Shown here: positions 1-13,398 of the stretch, piece by piece
How the letters are laid out: each line of letters opens with the position of its first letter
How positions within the stretch are numbered: the first letter of the stretch is position 1
Source: Solenopsis invicta
Taxonomy: Eukaryota; Arthropoda; Insecta; Hymenoptera; Formicidae
Length of the DNA stretch: 64,000 bases
Reading direction: 5' to 3'
Assembly: GCF_016802725.1 (NCBI RefSeq)
Contig: NC_052679.1
Coordinates: 3,472,001-3,536,000, forward strand
Notes under the pieces: generated by a model
The model's input: only the letters and a program-made list of their open reading frames with translations
Databases searched by the model: none
Told to the model about the DNA's origin: nothing
Position numbers and translations under genes: made by a program

Positions 1-344
1 AAGTGTATATATCGATCCCAGGCGAGAAAACCTATTGATTAGCCAAACCCGGCGATAACTTGGTTAATCCCTTAGGATGCTTAACACGCTAATTACCTGG
101 GAAAATTACACCGCTTAATTGCTGCTCTTATTCGCACGACAACCGATCGTTACGGGCGCGACGCGGCGTGGCATCATTGTCCCAGTAAGCCGCGCTGCCA
201 AATTTCCCGTTGGCGGTCCGGCGATAAATAGTAGCCAATTGAGGGGTCGACGCCGCGGAGGGTCGGATCAAGGATCGAGACGCGATCCAACTGCAGTCGG
301 TACAGCGACAGTTTCGTTAGCGGCTGTCCTCCGCTCCGCGGCAC

Positions 345-410
<66 letters not shown>
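345..410. repeat. (CT)n microsatellite
   Basis: About 33 uninterrupted CT units. Confidence 0.98.
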
Positions 411-412
<2 letters not shown>

Positions 413-969
413 AAATGTCACGATCTACGACCGTCAAAGTCAGAGCGTTTTCACGTTAAAATGGCGTCCAAAGCGGAGTCCCGTCCGTCCCGATAAATCT
501 CAGGGGGTGATTGATCAATTCCGCGAAAGATCCCGGATAATCCCGGCTCTCTCTCTCTCTCTCTTTCTCTTTCTTTCTCTCTCCGCTCGATACCCGCTCG
601 CGCAATCGCGCTCATTTTAGACCGGCGAGTTGTTTTTAACGCGTTCGACTAACGCGCAAATAACATACTACGTATATTTTTACGCCGGCGTAATCCGCAT
701 TTTTCTTTCCTCCTTCGTGAACGGCCACGACAATTCGTCGCTGTTTACTAATTGATGTTTATTCACTGAGGAGTTGATCGTTTGCGATTTTTTCAACACA
801 CATATATACACTCACACACACGCACGCACGCGCGGTTCATCGTAAATAACATCAATGTATACCATGCGTGCGTGTCGATTATTTTCACTGTGACGTAACG
901 CGCCGGAGTTTAATTAAAACCACTATAAATATATACGGCGTATTTTTATTTCACATGATCCCGGGAAAG

Positions 970-974
<5 letters not shown>

Positions 975-1011
<37 letters not shown>
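975..1011. repeat. (GA)n microsatellite
   Basis: Uninterrupted AG/GA run of 37 bp. Confidence 0.97.
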
Positions 1012-1015
<4 letters not shown>

Positions 1016-1575
1016 CATAGGGAAAGGAGAGGGAGATAGAGTCGAGAGATGAAGACATTTCCCTGCAGCCAGCGTGTGCCGTAACGCACGGGTAAACGCG
1101 AGGCAACTCGGTAGATATTATTTCGTTGCCGATTCAGCTTCCCCTTGCTCTCTGCCCTCAAGCTCGTTCACGTGCGCCTTATCGGACCCATCGACCGGAC
1201 GAAGTTCGCTCGCTCGGGGGATTAATTAAGAAGCGTGATTTCTGCAATTCCGACGCCGCCACCGCCTCCGCCGTCGCTGCTGCTGCCGCTGCCGTCGCCG
1301 CCACCATCACCGTCTTCGCCGTCGCCATCGCCACCATTGTAATCAACGTCGTCGAGTATCAGACTGGTGAATGAGGATCGAAGAACGTCGCCTGCCCACG
1401 AGAATGATTCACGCTGCCTACGCAATTCACTACGTTGCTGTAAGTGAGAGTTCGCCCGCCCGTCATAAACAATCGATAGACCGCTGCAAGCAGCCGCTTG
1501 TTTATCACAAACAATCGGCTTTGCCGGATTGATTTGTCGTACCTCATTGTCACTCCTTGGTCACGCCGATCACAC

Positions 1576-1863
1576 GTGTCGATACGGTGACGGTCGTGTT
1601 TCTCGAATGTTAAGTATTATCATATTATTACGTCACGTTCTTCAACTTGTATATTTTCGGATAACAGTAGAGTTAAAATTTCTTAAAAATCCATCGTTTC
1701 AATCGCTATCAGCGAGAGAAATACATCAAAAGATCGACGAGCGTATTGTGTCGATACAGTGACGGTCGTATTTCTCGAATATAAAAATTATCATTGTATT
1801 ACTACGTCACGTTCTCCAAGTTAGTTTATTTTCGGATATCAATAGAGTTCAAATTTCCTAGAC
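1576..1863. repeat. Two-copy direct repeat, 172-bp offset
   Basis: GTGTCGATAC(G/A)GTGACGGTCG starts at 1576 and 1748. Both copies continue through TTTCTCGAAT, ACGTCACGTTCT and TTTTCGGATA, about 115 bp each. Confidence 0.85.
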
Positions 1864-1865
1864 AT

Positions 1866-2126
1866 GTACGAAAGAATTGAATGATTATTGCTAAAGTATC
1901 TAAAATATTTTTGCTAGAATCAGTTCTAAAAAAAAAATGTTTGTATTGTACATTACCAAAATAATGATTGTAGGACGCTCGAGTTGATTGTCAGAATGTC
2001 TGAAAACTTTTTGCAGTATTGCTCATCATGCTTGAGCGTCCTTCACATTTGTTTTGATGGTTCAACAAAAGTATTTTTAGATTTGTATTCAGCTAAATTT
2101 TTGATATTTCAGCAAAACCGATCTAT
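1866..2126. mobile_element. MITE family 1, diverged distant copy
   Basis: The segment shares GCTAAAGTATCTAAAA, CAAAATAATGAT-type and GATGGTTCAACAAAA blocks, in order, with the Mrtf intron copies. The ends are degraded. Confidence 0.5.
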
Positions 2127-2504
2127 ACTATCTATACAATTAGCCAAAGGAGAACATTTAAAAAATCGTCATTATGCATGGCCATTAATTAAATTAACCC
2201 TCCTAGTGTTCTTAGTCTAGAAAAATTCTTGAAAAATTTGGAAAAAAACCGACTATAATAGTAAGGTATTAATGTTTTTAATTTTCTAAAAAAAATAAAA
2301 TCGAAAAAAATCAGATCTTTTATCTTTAAAAAAAAAAAAAAAAAAAAACGGAAAAATACAATTGTGATAGAGACTGCAGATTTTATTGATCAATTACATC
2401 TTGAGCCTCAGATACAATAAATGAAATAGAGAATAGAGAACAAGGAAGAAGTAACAGTTCAATATGTGTGTATTGAATAAAGATCGTTTTATGTGTTTTG
2501 CTTA

Positions 2505-2573
2505 TTTAACATATCGAATTGTTCTTTATTTTCTATTGTTATTGCCTATGCTTTTCATTGTGTATTAGGCTTT
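2505..2573. mobile_element. Partial relative of the 10.1-kb foldback element
   Basis: CATATCGAATTGTTCTTTAT followed by TTCATTGTGTATTAGGC parallels the right arm of the 10067-10227 element. The opposite arm is weak (near 2425-2460). Confidence 0.5.
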
Positions 2574-3004
2574 AGATGTGAAAGAAATCTTGAAACCATT
2601 GAAACCAAGAATAGTAAACAATTTTTACGATCGTTTTCTTGTCATGTTTTGCCTGGTTTTTTTTTGTCTTCTAAGAAGAGTCTTTGAATAGGGTCACTTT
2701 TATTGTCCTTTAAGTCAATGGTTTTGAGATTTCTTTCACATTTAAGAGTTCTAAAAAGCAAACAATCCGTCAATGAAATCCATTGTTTTATCCAGTATTT
2801 TTCCACATTGTATTTTTGTAATTGTATTTTTCCACATTTTTCAGAAGAAAATTTAAAAAACCCTTTTTTCTTCGACTTTATTTTTCTAGAAAATTAAAAA
2901 CACTTCTATTATACTCGCTTTGTTTTCGTTTTTTTTTTTGTTTGAAAAACAAGCGTGAAAATCTGATTTTTTCTTCGACTTTATTTTTCTGAAAAAATAA
3001 AATC

Positions 3005-3203
3005 ACTACACTGTTAAAAATGTCATGAAATTCAATATATTTTTAAGTTACACGAGTACATTAAATTTAATGCATCTATAAATGAAACGTATGTGCATAA
3101 AATTTAATACGCTTTTGATAACATTAAATGTTTTTAATGTATTTGCTTGAAATTACTTCCGTTACATTACATTAAATTTTACTATTTTTAAGAGCGTAGT
3201 AGT
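3005..3203. mobile_element. Small foldback/MITE-like element
   Basis: ACTACACTGTTAAAAATG at the left and, reversed, ACTACGCTCTTAAAAATAG at the right form terminal inverted repeats about 200 bp apart. The interior is rich in ATTAAATTTAA and has no ORF. Confidence 0.6.
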
Positions 3204-5462
3204 GCCTCACTATTACAATTCTTTTTTGTATATTTTTTGGAAAAATCTGGTTTTTTTTTTTACTTAATTTTTCTGGAAAATCAAGAACACTAAACCGTTT
3301 TCATGTTAATTTATACTGGGGCACTTGCACAAATTCGACACTGCTCTTCGATGAAGATTAGGATCTACGGTCATCACGCCGCATTTCTCTTCACGATTAA
3401 CGCACGAATTAACACGATCACGCAACGAGCGTGCTGTATTCCTCGCAGCTAATTACCGCGACCGGTTTTGTGTGTGCCTTCTTCGTTGTGATCGATAAAA
3501 ATCACCAATCCCGGGGCCGAGGGAACGTTTATCGGGACGCCTCGTAACGCGCGTTCAGCTCGCTATCGCGACCGATTTCCCTCGAAATTCTCGATTAATT
3601 AATCACGTAAACGCTGGATACCGTATCCGGCAATCGGCGCTCTGGAATTCGATGATTGGGACGGCGGAATTTTACGCCGCGGATGTCGATCGCGTAGATA
3701 TCACTTGGATGTGTGAAATTTTAGCGTGCCCGAATTAAAACAACAACGTGGTATCGGGAATACCACGCCGATGACGAATCCTTCGTTGTTACGCGCTAGA
3801 GACATGCGCGTAATATTTTATCCGTCTTTGCGCAAGCCAAATACGCACCGTATGCAAATTGATACAAAAAATTTCACATTGTCACACGGAATTTACCGTA
3901 TACGCAGAGTCGAGAGGAAGGGAGGATCGACTTGCTTGTACGATACGCTTTTTAAAGAATTAATGCCATTTCTTTCGTGCGGTGATAAAAAGAGGGAAAG
4001 AGAGTGATTGGCCTTTAATTACCGCGGGAGTTAATGGCGATCGTAAACTCGGCGGAGAAGAGAGGGATAAAAGCGGAAGTGATATTAACGCTTTAGGGTG
4101 GTGTGCGTCGCAATCGGCGTAATTTCGATTATTATGACAATTGCGCGCGGCTCTGTTTTCAGGCGCTCCTTTATTTGCGCCGCGTGCCAGCTGCCCCCCT
4201 TCCCCCTTCCCTCGTGCGCATCCATTAATTAGCCGGGCATTTGTTTAGCGCTATTCGAATGCGGCCGTCGCTCTTTCGGACCGGCGATTCAACAAAGGCG
4301 AGGTAGTTATTGTTACGATAATTTTATCGCGTATCATTATGACACACGGGCGTCGTGTGACGGTGCACCTTGTGCCGCGCGACGTCGCGCAGCGTCGCGC
4401 TACGTCTCCCGTGCTGCACGGCTATACGAGTTCGAGTTACGTTGCTGCGGTCAAAGAAAGCCGCTGCACAGCGCATGTTATTTTCTTCGCGAAGCGAAGC
4501 CGGTAGTCCGCTCGCCGCGCTCGTAATAAACAGTCTTGATAAATGAATAATGACGCGCTCACGCACGGCGCGGCCGCGCGTACATCCGCGTAGCGGTTTA
4601 ATGCGGGGGTTGAAAGAATTATGGGCGCTTCTTCGGCCGCTTCAATTCCTACCAGTTTCGTCGGGAATTCGTACAAATCTGAATGAAATTACCGTACAAT
4701 TATCATCAATAAATCAGCGATGCAACTAGACCTCCACGTAGAGCCGTAGTTGCCTTTTCGTGCGTCGCTCCAAATAATTATGAGGTGGGAGGGGGGGGGG
4801 CGGAGGAGATTATATTTTTAAACATAAAACGTTCTCGTGCGTGGTATTTCAAAAATATATATCAACGTCCAATTTCGCTCCTCGTTAAATATTTATTCCT
4901 CCTAATTGCCGGCCCGTAATTGCTCATTCCACCGAACGGGCATCGGAATCTCTTTAGATCCGCCCCAAAAAGCTCCGTTCTTCCACGACCTATCCACACG
5001 TCTACGCGCGGAACCCATTCGTGGAGAAAGAAATTGTAGCGAGGCGAGAAGGGAGAAAGAAACAAGTACGCGGCGCGGCGCGCGCATTATGACGCGTTAA
5101 TGCGCCACGCATTTCCGCCTTGGGCACTGACGTTGACCTGACGATTATTCGATTTCCCACGATTCGCACCGCGGAACAATCGCGTACGCGCGAGCGTGAA
5201 TTCCGGCCGGATTAGTCACTCGTGACCGATTTTCCAGCGGATTTTCTGGCACCGGCGCGTGCATGTGTGTAATGTACGTGTGGGCCAGTGTGGAAGACGC
5301 GCGCTGCGTCCGTTCGCGCGTGCACCGGGTGCGCTAAATTCGCGCTTCCGCATTGCGATGCCACGCGGTCGCGCCGCCGCGGATAGAGTCACGACCCCGA
5401 TTCCGTACATCCTTAATTGCGCGTCACATCCAGCGGAGGCTCGCATCTGCACAGTTTGCCCG

Positions 5463-5463
<1 letters not shown>

Positions 5464-5504
<41 letters not shown>
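5464..5504. repeat. (TC)n microsatellite
   Basis: Uninterrupted TC run of about 41 bp. Confidence 0.97.
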
Positions 5505-5508
<4 letters not shown>

Positions 5509-5914
5509 GCGACTCGAAGCAGAAGGAAAGTCGTCTACGACTGAAATTTCGTGACCTATTTTTATCTACTCGTAAATTTCTCCTTGATGATCTCTCTTGT
5601 CTTTTTCACTATCATGCCTATCTAATTCAAAATTCAGCAATTAAATTTTGGAGCACGTACTGAAAGATTGATTTCACACTGTTTACTGTCGTCAATGCTT
5701 TACATAAAAAAATTAGTATTAAATTAAAAGTAATATATTCTATTCAACAATTATATATAAACAAGAATATAAGATCTTTAAAGAATCAGATAATTTCTCA
5801 AATTTTAGAAAAATATTATATTTTTATTTCATCACTATGGTAGTATAATAAAACATAATATGATTGTTTTAAGGTATAATGACCGTTTAAAAAATTTTAA
5901 TTCTTGAACTATTA

Positions 5915-6802
5915 TATATGTATAGGGTAAAGTTGCTTATTACGGTAGGCTCCTAATATGAGATTTCTGCTAAACGAATAAGCAATGTGGGTGGTTTCAT
6001 GAACGTATTCCTCTTGAGATGAAATATATACTAGATCATGCGTGCAGTTATTGAGAAAAAAGATTTGTGAAATTGGATGTTATTAATTTTATTGAGATGA
6101 GTGTTTAAACTTTATTTATTATTTTAAATGTTATAATAAACAAATATTTGATAATAAATTCTATGTACAGATAAAGTAAGATCGTATTAATACCGGATGA
6201 TTTGCTTAATTGTAAAGGATTGGATTTCGTGATCGTGAAGCTTGTAATATGACTATAATATAGATACTTTAAAAAATCTCTATTTTTTTATTGCGTATTC
6301 TTGTAGCTGACTTTGACAGGTTTCAAAACGCTATAATAAAGCTATTTTTCATTGAGGATTTTTCAAATTATACTTTAGAAAGTTATGGCCTTCAACATTA
6401 GCACTAAGAAATACCTAAAATACTTCGAAAAGAACAGGTTTTGGAGAAAAATGTTAAGTACAAGAGTTTTTGAGTATCAAAAGAGTTATCTGATTAATCA
6501 ACTAGATTTTTAGTCCGCAGTTTGGACTCGGGAAATCCCAAGTCAATAAGATTCATCTTATATAAGGAAATCCACATGTCTCATGTTGAGAACCTTTTTT
6601 GAATACAAAATCAGAAATTTTGATAAAAAATTTCGTATATAAGAAAGCATAGGTATTATCGATTGCTAACTTTTGGCTAAAATTTAAATATATTTTCATA
6701 AGTTTAATATAAAAATGGAAAAATTAAGGTTAAATTAAATAAATTATAAGCCCTTAAAAAAGGTATTTCATATTCTAGGCACGTTTACCCTGTTATATAA
6801 TT
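5915..6802. mobile_element. Possible non-autonomous DNA transposon, about 0.9 kb
   Basis: The left end ATAGGGTAAAGTTGC and the right end reversed ACAGGGTAAACGTGC are similar inverted termini, followed on both sides by an AATATGA(G/A)AT block. The interior is AT-rich with no long ORF. Flanking TTATATA-like sequence could be a target duplication, but AT-rich context makes this weak. Confidence 0.35.
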
Positions 6803-7819
6803 TTCAACTCATGAAAATTATTATTGAATAATGAATATATATTTTTTTATGAAAATACAAAATTTCTTCGTGTGAAGAAGTAATGTTCACTCTCAATTTT
6901 GACTTTTCAATATTTATATATTTCGAAAATAAGGAACTCCTTTTTACACAGAAAACAAAAATATTCTTTTTTCCGTGCATAGTTATTTATGCCTCGCATT
7001 TGCATTCATGGCGCAACATTTTACACTGATTTGAGCACATAATAAGAAGGAATACTGCGTTATTGCATCAGTCTTTTTAATCAGATAATTTAAAATTGTC
7101 GTGTTTCGCTAATCCCGCCTTTTGTCGTCGCCGGGCAACAATCTCAAGACCGCGCGATCTCTGTCGCACGTCGCGCTCCGAAAATATTCCGCGCGTTCGA
7201 ATTTCGGAGTCTGCATTATCATCATCTCGTCAAGGTGGGGATCGACGACGACAACGACAATGACGTGATCATGCAAACAATGATTCGACTGTTCTCGCTG
7301 CGCAGCGCGTATTTGAAAGTCGTGAGCGGCCTTCGTCGGGAGAGCCGAGATCGAGAGAAAGAGAAAGGGTAGCTGGGGAGGGATGGGACGTGACGGCGAT
7401 CGCGGGGGATCGTACAAAGGGGAACAAGGATTTCTGTTCATTGACATACCAGAAAGGCCGGCCGTTGCCGATTTCGCAAAAGTGTATTTTCACGCGCTAA
7501 TTTGTGCAAAGATACAGTGGGCGAGAGAGAGAGAAGGAGTTAAAAATGTTCGTCTCATCCTACGACAACAGCCGTTCGCGTCCCTTGCCTGCGTCGACGC
7601 AGCGAAGTATACGACTATGACGATAGCGTGAAGTTCGATGACTGCGCGACAAATTCTGCGGAAACCTTCCAAGAGAGTGTCAAGTGCATTAAGTTGTTGA
7701 CGCCACGCACATGGGAATTTCATCCTCGATGTAAAAATATTTTGAATTCGAAAGGCGACGTGGAAGAAAATATTATTACATCATCAATAATATTTTCCTA
7801 AACATGAAATCTTTTGGTG

Positions 7820-7823
<4 letters not shown>

Positions 7824-7872
<49 letters not shown>
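7824..7872. repeat. (GA)n microsatellite
   Basis: Uninterrupted GA run of about 49 bp; it creates a spurious poly-(RE) frame. Confidence 0.97.
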
Positions 7873-7874
<2 letters not shown>

Positions 7875-9127
7875 ATGATGGTGTTATTTACAGAGCATAT
7901 TTCATCGTATTCTTGTTTTCAAAACATCTTGATATCATGCTGCCGGACCTTGTCAGCATTGATTTCCTTCGCTTGCTTCGACTCCATAATAACAACAGTA
8001 AAACCATTTTTATAAGACTTTTGACCGCTCACAGTTCACGCAGTTCTTACCTTCGCTCCCAAGAGATTATCTCGGGGGAAAAAGAGTGCGAGGCAATTTT
8101 TTTTTCTTTTGTGTCTTCTGTGTCATTTCCGGTCTTCCTTTAATAGGTTTACGGCAAACCCGGGGCACATGTGGTATACATATTTTGCGTTTTCATTATC
8201 ACGTGTCAGTGGTCAAGAAAGCAAATGCGGGCCTGCGGGCCCTTTGAACCTGAAAGGGAGGGTGCTTATATCCGCGTTTTATGTACATTCGCATGGATGG
8301 CGAGCGAAGGAAATCGTTGAATTCGTTGCCGGCTACGCCGATTAATCTGCCCCGATCTCGTGATGACACGGTATTTTTCGCGATTAATAATATCCGGCCA
8401 GTTTATTTAATAATAGTCCCAGAGCATGCGGTATTCGCACGTCGATATCTTATTTACACAACATGCGCGCCTCATGGGCGACAAAGTCCAAGAGAGGATC
8501 TCTCGCCGCGTTGTTGTTGACTCTTCCGCGAATCACAGGCATATTATCATACCGTTCGGTGAATAATTACCGCGGCCATTTATATATCGTTGTTATGCAC
8601 ACGCCGCAGCATCCCGAAGATCTCTTTTTTCTCTCTCTCTCTCTCTCCCTCCCTCTTTCTCGCCGTGGAAACGTTCAGACTCTCGGATATATCGCGTTGC
8701 GTGGACGTTTCCCCTGCCAGCGGCCAGGTCTAAAAACTAGATAAAAAGTGGAAAACAACGAGGAACAGCTGGCATTCTCGGCCGCACAGGAAAATCGATG
8801 GATCGACTGCGCAATTTAAGAGTTTTGTTTGACATTAACTAAAATCTCCTTCGTACTTGTGCATATTTGTTTAGGAGCGCGAGAGTATGACGTTACGAAA
8901 GCGTAGGATCTCAAATCACGAAAGTTTTTATGAAGTTTCAATTATATAAAATTATTTATAATATAGTATATGTTATTACTGTTTTACATTATTATATATA
9001 TAGCGCATATATTTAATTACAACAAAAAAATAAAGCAATACAAAATATTAATAATGACATGAATAAAGCAACTAAGAGAGCATAAAGACACAGTAGGAAA
9101 ATGCTACACTCAATATAAATATGCTGT

Positions 9128-9322
9128 GTTGATTTATTTAACTTTCTTCATTTTTAAATTTACTATTTTTCTTATATTTTCTTACATTATTGTGTAATTA
9201 TCTCTTGAATGATTTCTACAATTTTTATAGTTATATAAAAAAAATCATTTAAGGGATAATTGCAATAATATAAGAAAGTACAAGAAAAGTAGTAAATCTG
9301 AAAATCAAGTAAATCAATCAAC
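9128..9322. mobile_element. Foldback element, about 85-bp arms
   Basis: Arms 9128-9215 and 9242-9322 are imperfect reverse complements with a loop of about 26 bp. The left starts GTTGATTTATTTAACTTTCT; the right reversed starts GTTGATTGATTTACTTGATT. There is no ORF. A palindromic MITE or a hairpin RNA source are both possible. Confidence 0.75.
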
Positions 9323-10066
9323 ATTAACTGAAATTATTACAAGAAAGAGGAAACGGAGAAACAGATGATCTGAAAGCAGAAATGGAAGAGGAAGATATGT
9401 AGGATAATGGAAAAATTGGAAGAATCAAGAGAGATTCTCCCATGTACGGGCTCCGAAAGATTTTCCTCGCGAAAGCGTTCCTTCCGGCGAGTCTTCGTGT
9501 TGTTTCCGGCTTTTCATCGCGGCTCCTAATTAACCGTCATCTTTGACGTTATCGTCGCATCGTGTGGGCTTCGCTATAACGTATTCTCGTACGGGTCACG
9601 CGGCGTCGCCATTACGCGTCATTACGCAACATCATTGTACAATATTTACCGTGCGATCTGCAGACAGGCGTACACGCGCGCGAGCGCCCGCACTCACTTA
9701 TGTGTACTGCGGATTGTACGCTGACGTTGTGCATTCCCGAGATTACAGGTGGACTACTTTTCAGAAATGCCAGAGCGGCGATAAACGGCCGCGGCGCGTT
9801 CTTCGCTATCGATCTCGTACGCGCCTCTCATCCGCCGCGCGACTCTCTCTCTCTCTCTCTCTCTCTCGGTGCGAGAAGAGAGGATTATCTATCGGCGCGT
9901 TAGGAAGATTTACGGAAGGGAACCGCGCGCCGTGGCCACCGCGGCATCGATGATCGACGATCGCGACCGCGCGCGCCCCGTCTATATTAATAAATTATAA
10001 GCGCGCACGGATCCGAAGTAACTGGACTGCACGGTATCGAAACTACACGGGATATCGGCGAGAAAA

Positions 10067-10227
10067 GTCTAATGCACAATGAAAAGCACACGAGCAATAG
10101 CAACAGGAAATAAGGAACAATTCAACATGTTAAATAAGGAAAACATATAAAGCCTTCTTTGTTCAACATATTCAACTATTTCTCATTTCCTGCTGCTATT
10201 GCTTGTGTTTTTCATTGTGCATTAGGC
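10067..10227. mobile_element. Foldback element, about 75-bp arms
   Basis: The left arm begins GTCTAATGCACAATGAAAAG and the reversed right arm begins GCCTAATGCACAATGAAAAA. Pairing continues through CAATAGCA(A/G)CAGGAAAT to a short loop near 10145-10152. A related right arm occurs at about 2505-2573. Confidence 0.75.
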
Positions 10228-10619
10228 ATAACTGTAGTACGTGAGCATGCAAGGACGCAGTATGTGACCGTTTGAAATGCACACGTGGCGTAGAGAATCT
10301 TTCGGAGTACGTAAACGTAAAAGAAAATCTTCTTGAAAACTCGTTTTTTTCATAAATATTTAAAAAATGTGAAAGTTTGTCAATGTACGAGATGAAGCAT
10401 TCCCGCTGCGCTTTCGGAACCGTTCCTATCCTTAGACGCACAGCGGGATCTTTCTTGTGAGGAAATGTACCTGCTTGACCTATGGACTGTCATTTCGACA
10501 ATTGTTCAAAAGCTTCTCCGTACCGCCACAGAAAAGTTGAAAGGCAAAGGTAGCTAGAAAAAGAAAGGGCGGGAAGTGTCCATTCCGACTCGAATTCTTG
10601 AATCGGAGGTAGCCGCATA

Positions 10620-10643
10620 CCACCACCACCACCACCACCACCA
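10620..10643. repeat. (CAC)n microsatellite
   Basis: Eight CAC units in GC-rich DNA. Confidence 0.95.
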
Positions 10644-10993
10644 ACCGGCCACTTTCCAAAGTCTCGGAGGAATCCGAGAACCGACCGGATGCAACTCCAG
10701 AATGGGAATGCAGGCGGCTGCGCGCGCGGCGTAACGCGGCACGGCGTGTGTATGAGACTCCGTTACTCGCGTATCGGGTATTTCCCAGAACGCGACTATA
10801 AACAAACAAACACGTCGAGTTGGTGGGATAAAGAGGGAACGAGAAACAGAAAGAGAGAGAGAGAGAAAGAGAGGGTTAGAAAGAGAAGGGGAAAAGGAAG
10901 GGGGACGGCGTAGGGAGAGAGAGGGCACCGCGCCGCGCGTGTGATCAGTGCACTCCCTTCCAAAGTGAGAGAGTGCACCGACGAGAAGCTAGC

Positions 10994-11050
10994 CGCCACC
11001 ACCACCACCACCACCACCATCGCCGCCGCCGCCGCCGCTGCCGCCGCCGC
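10994..11050. repeat. (CCA)n then (GCC)n trinucleotide tract
   Basis: Nine CCA/CAC units grade into GCC units interrupted by GCT. Confidence 0.93.
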
Positions 11051-12199
11051 GCGCTGCCGGACGTAGGAAAGGGAACGCGGGGCGGCGGGCTTGATTCTGG
11101 CGCCGTCGGTTGAGGAACCTCCCCTCCTTTCCTCTCGCGTCTCCAGCAATTGCACGACCGGTGCATGCGCGGTGCGTGGGGTTTCCCTGGTTTCCCCCGC
11201 CGGTCGCCGGGCGCGAAAACTGTCGGCGGACCCCTACCACGCGGCAGGCGCGCACACACGCTTCCCCTCCGGCGCTCGCTCGTTCGAAATCGCAACGTAA
11301 AGTCGTCGCGGACGAAACGCGGCAGCAGCGGTGGCGGCGGTGACAAACAGTCGACGCTGTTTACCATCGATAATGCGAAGGTATCGAGGGGGATGTCGGA
11401 CGTGCCGGGGGCGAGCCTCTCTCGCTTTGACGCCCTACGTCGTTGCCGTCGGAATTCGGACCGACAGGATGGGTACGCTCTGCGGCGGCGGTGCTGCGCT
11501 TCCAACCGCGGCAGCTGCGCCCGCGCTGGGGTCATTAATCTCGGCGCTAACGCGAGAGAGGCCACACTCGTAAATTTGGGCGTTCTCCCCCGAAACTCCA
11601 GGCGACGCGCGACGGACGCATTCCTGCGCGATCCTCGTCGTCGGTACGGAATGCAAGGGGGGGAGGGGTAGGGAAATACGTGCGCACGAGGAAGCGATCC
11701 CGTCGGGGAAGAGGTGTTCAACTTTCGTTGGCAATTTTCGCACTTGATCGCAGGGCTAAAGCGTGCTTTACGACCCGCGCGCAGTAAGATTACCGGCGCG
11801 GCGCGGCGCGAGGCGACGCGTTGCGACGGCGACGGGGAGGACGACGGCGTGGCGCGGTGCGGCGCGACGACGGCGGAGGAAATCGTGCGTGTTACCCCAC
11901 CATCGCTCCCGGATGCGGACCCCCGCGTCGATGGTGGGGCACACTGGGTCGGAGTAGGGCTGACGGGGAAGCGCTTGCCGCCAACTCTTCGGGGCGATCC
12001 CCGAGGTGGTGGGGAGAAAGCGCGGGTTAGCAGCCCGGACACGCCAACCGTCGGATTTAGTAAGCGAACGGCTCTCAACGGCCACGAACGTGTTTTTCGT
12101 TCTTCGGTTCCCGCGCATGCATATATATATTACACGTAACGGCGATATATATATATATGCACCTATCCGAGACTGACCCGCGAGAAACAACACTCTGTC

Positions 12200-12582
12200 G
12201 TCGGGAGTAGTCGGTGATCGGCGACCGCGACGACGTGACGACCAACAGTTAGTCAGATTCGTACAACTGCAGCAACAACAACAGCTACCGCGACACAGAT
12301 CCGCTTCTTTCGAGTAATCAGCACATTTAATCCGTCTACAAACTCATCCATCCTGCAATCGCGATCAGATAACTACTAAAAAAAAAACAAAAAAAAAGAA
12401 ATAAGGAAAAAAAGTTGTTCTTCCATCCCGCTCTACAAAACCATCATCACCCCCGTAATTTCGGTTTCGGTCCTTCATCTTCGTTCCCGCAACTGTGGCT
12501 TCAATCAATCAAACTGGATTCCAACAAGCAGTACGTGTCGCGATTACTTCGCGGCTACCGGAGGCTTAAGAAATTATTCAAG
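12200..12582 (+). other. Candidate 5' noncoding exon with strong splice donor
   Basis: A CAA/CAG-rich, A-rich leader-like stretch ends in AAG|GTAAGA at 12582/12583, a near-perfect donor. The frame ending at this donor is phase 0, the same phase as the Pdk1 exon at 22232, and is open back to 12373 but contains no ATG, which fits a 5' UTR. If joined, the intron would be about 9.6 kb. The start at 12200 is only a guess, and the link to Pdk1 is inferred from orientation and phase. It could instead belong to another transcript. Confidence 0.3.
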
Positions 12583-13361
12583 GTAAGAGATTACTCGTCC
12601 ACCGTGTATCGCGAAGCCTCTTCTCGCTATTTTTTTTCTCCGAAGTCGAGGGGATCGTAGGTAAATGGATTTTCGCGCGCGTATCGTGCACAGTGTGGAA
12701 GGGTGTAGCCGCCGCGCCAAGTCGCGCACGGTAGTAGTGCGAGTGCGAAATCGAGTGCGCTCTCGGTGGCGGAAGGATGTGCGGTGAGAAAGAACTCGCC
12801 GAAGAGTCACCGTGCTCCGCTAGATACGCCCGAGACCGAAATTCGTCGGGATAGAGAGAAAGAGACGACTCGGCTCCGTCTTGGCTCGCGCGTGCGACGG
12901 AGAGGATGACGAGGCTGTTTGTTACGTCGCCGTCGCGAGAATCCGCGGCTTTCCGCTCTCCTCTCCGAAAAGTTGGCGGGAAGGTTGACTCTCTTTCTCT
13001 CTTCCGCGGGGTAAACGTATTATTGCGACGTGCGATCGGACGAAGACGCGCGACGGCGTTCGCGACGCCCACCGTCGCGTCGCGAGCGAGGTCCGCTCCC
13101 TTTCGCAACGCTGGCGAATAATGTCAATTATCGTGACAATCGGAACGAGTATACCCGCCACCCGTATGTACGTGGATCGATCGATAAATAAATATGTAGA
13201 CGGTCTCTGTTTACGCTGCGCGAATTATGGCAGGCGAAGTACATGGCCTCGATGAAGTACGCGAGATCCGAGCAGGAGAGCGAAACTTGTCCATTTCGGG
13301 GAAAGGGGAAGGCGGGCGGCTCTCGGCGAAATAAATAATAGACGGAGAAGCGCGGGAGAGC

Positions 13362-13368
<7 letters not shown>

Positions 13369-13394
<26 letters not shown>
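13369..13394. repeat. (GA)n microsatellite
   Basis: Uninterrupted AG run of about 26 bp. Confidence 0.93.

Positions 13395-13398
<4 letters not shown>

Larger units (their letters stand above)
1..10500. other. Noncoding region left of the GC-rich block
   Basis: Apart from the repeats and foldback elements listed separately, I see no gene. Alternating GC-richer (0-1.5, 3.3-5.5, 7.1-8.8, 9.4-10 kb) and AT-rich blocks; open frames are short, contain microsatellites or begin at non-ATG codons. It could be upstream intergenic DNA or an intron of a gene entering from the left. Confidence 0.6.

Noticed and set aside
119..496. 125-codon frame with a Ser-Leu repeat.
   Set aside because: Generated by the (CT)n microsatellite; no other support.
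10945..12078. 377-codon minus-strand frame and several overlapping frames.
   Set aside because: High GC depletes stop codons; the product is Arg/Pro/Ser-rich with repeat-encoded runs, and similar frames exist on both strands.
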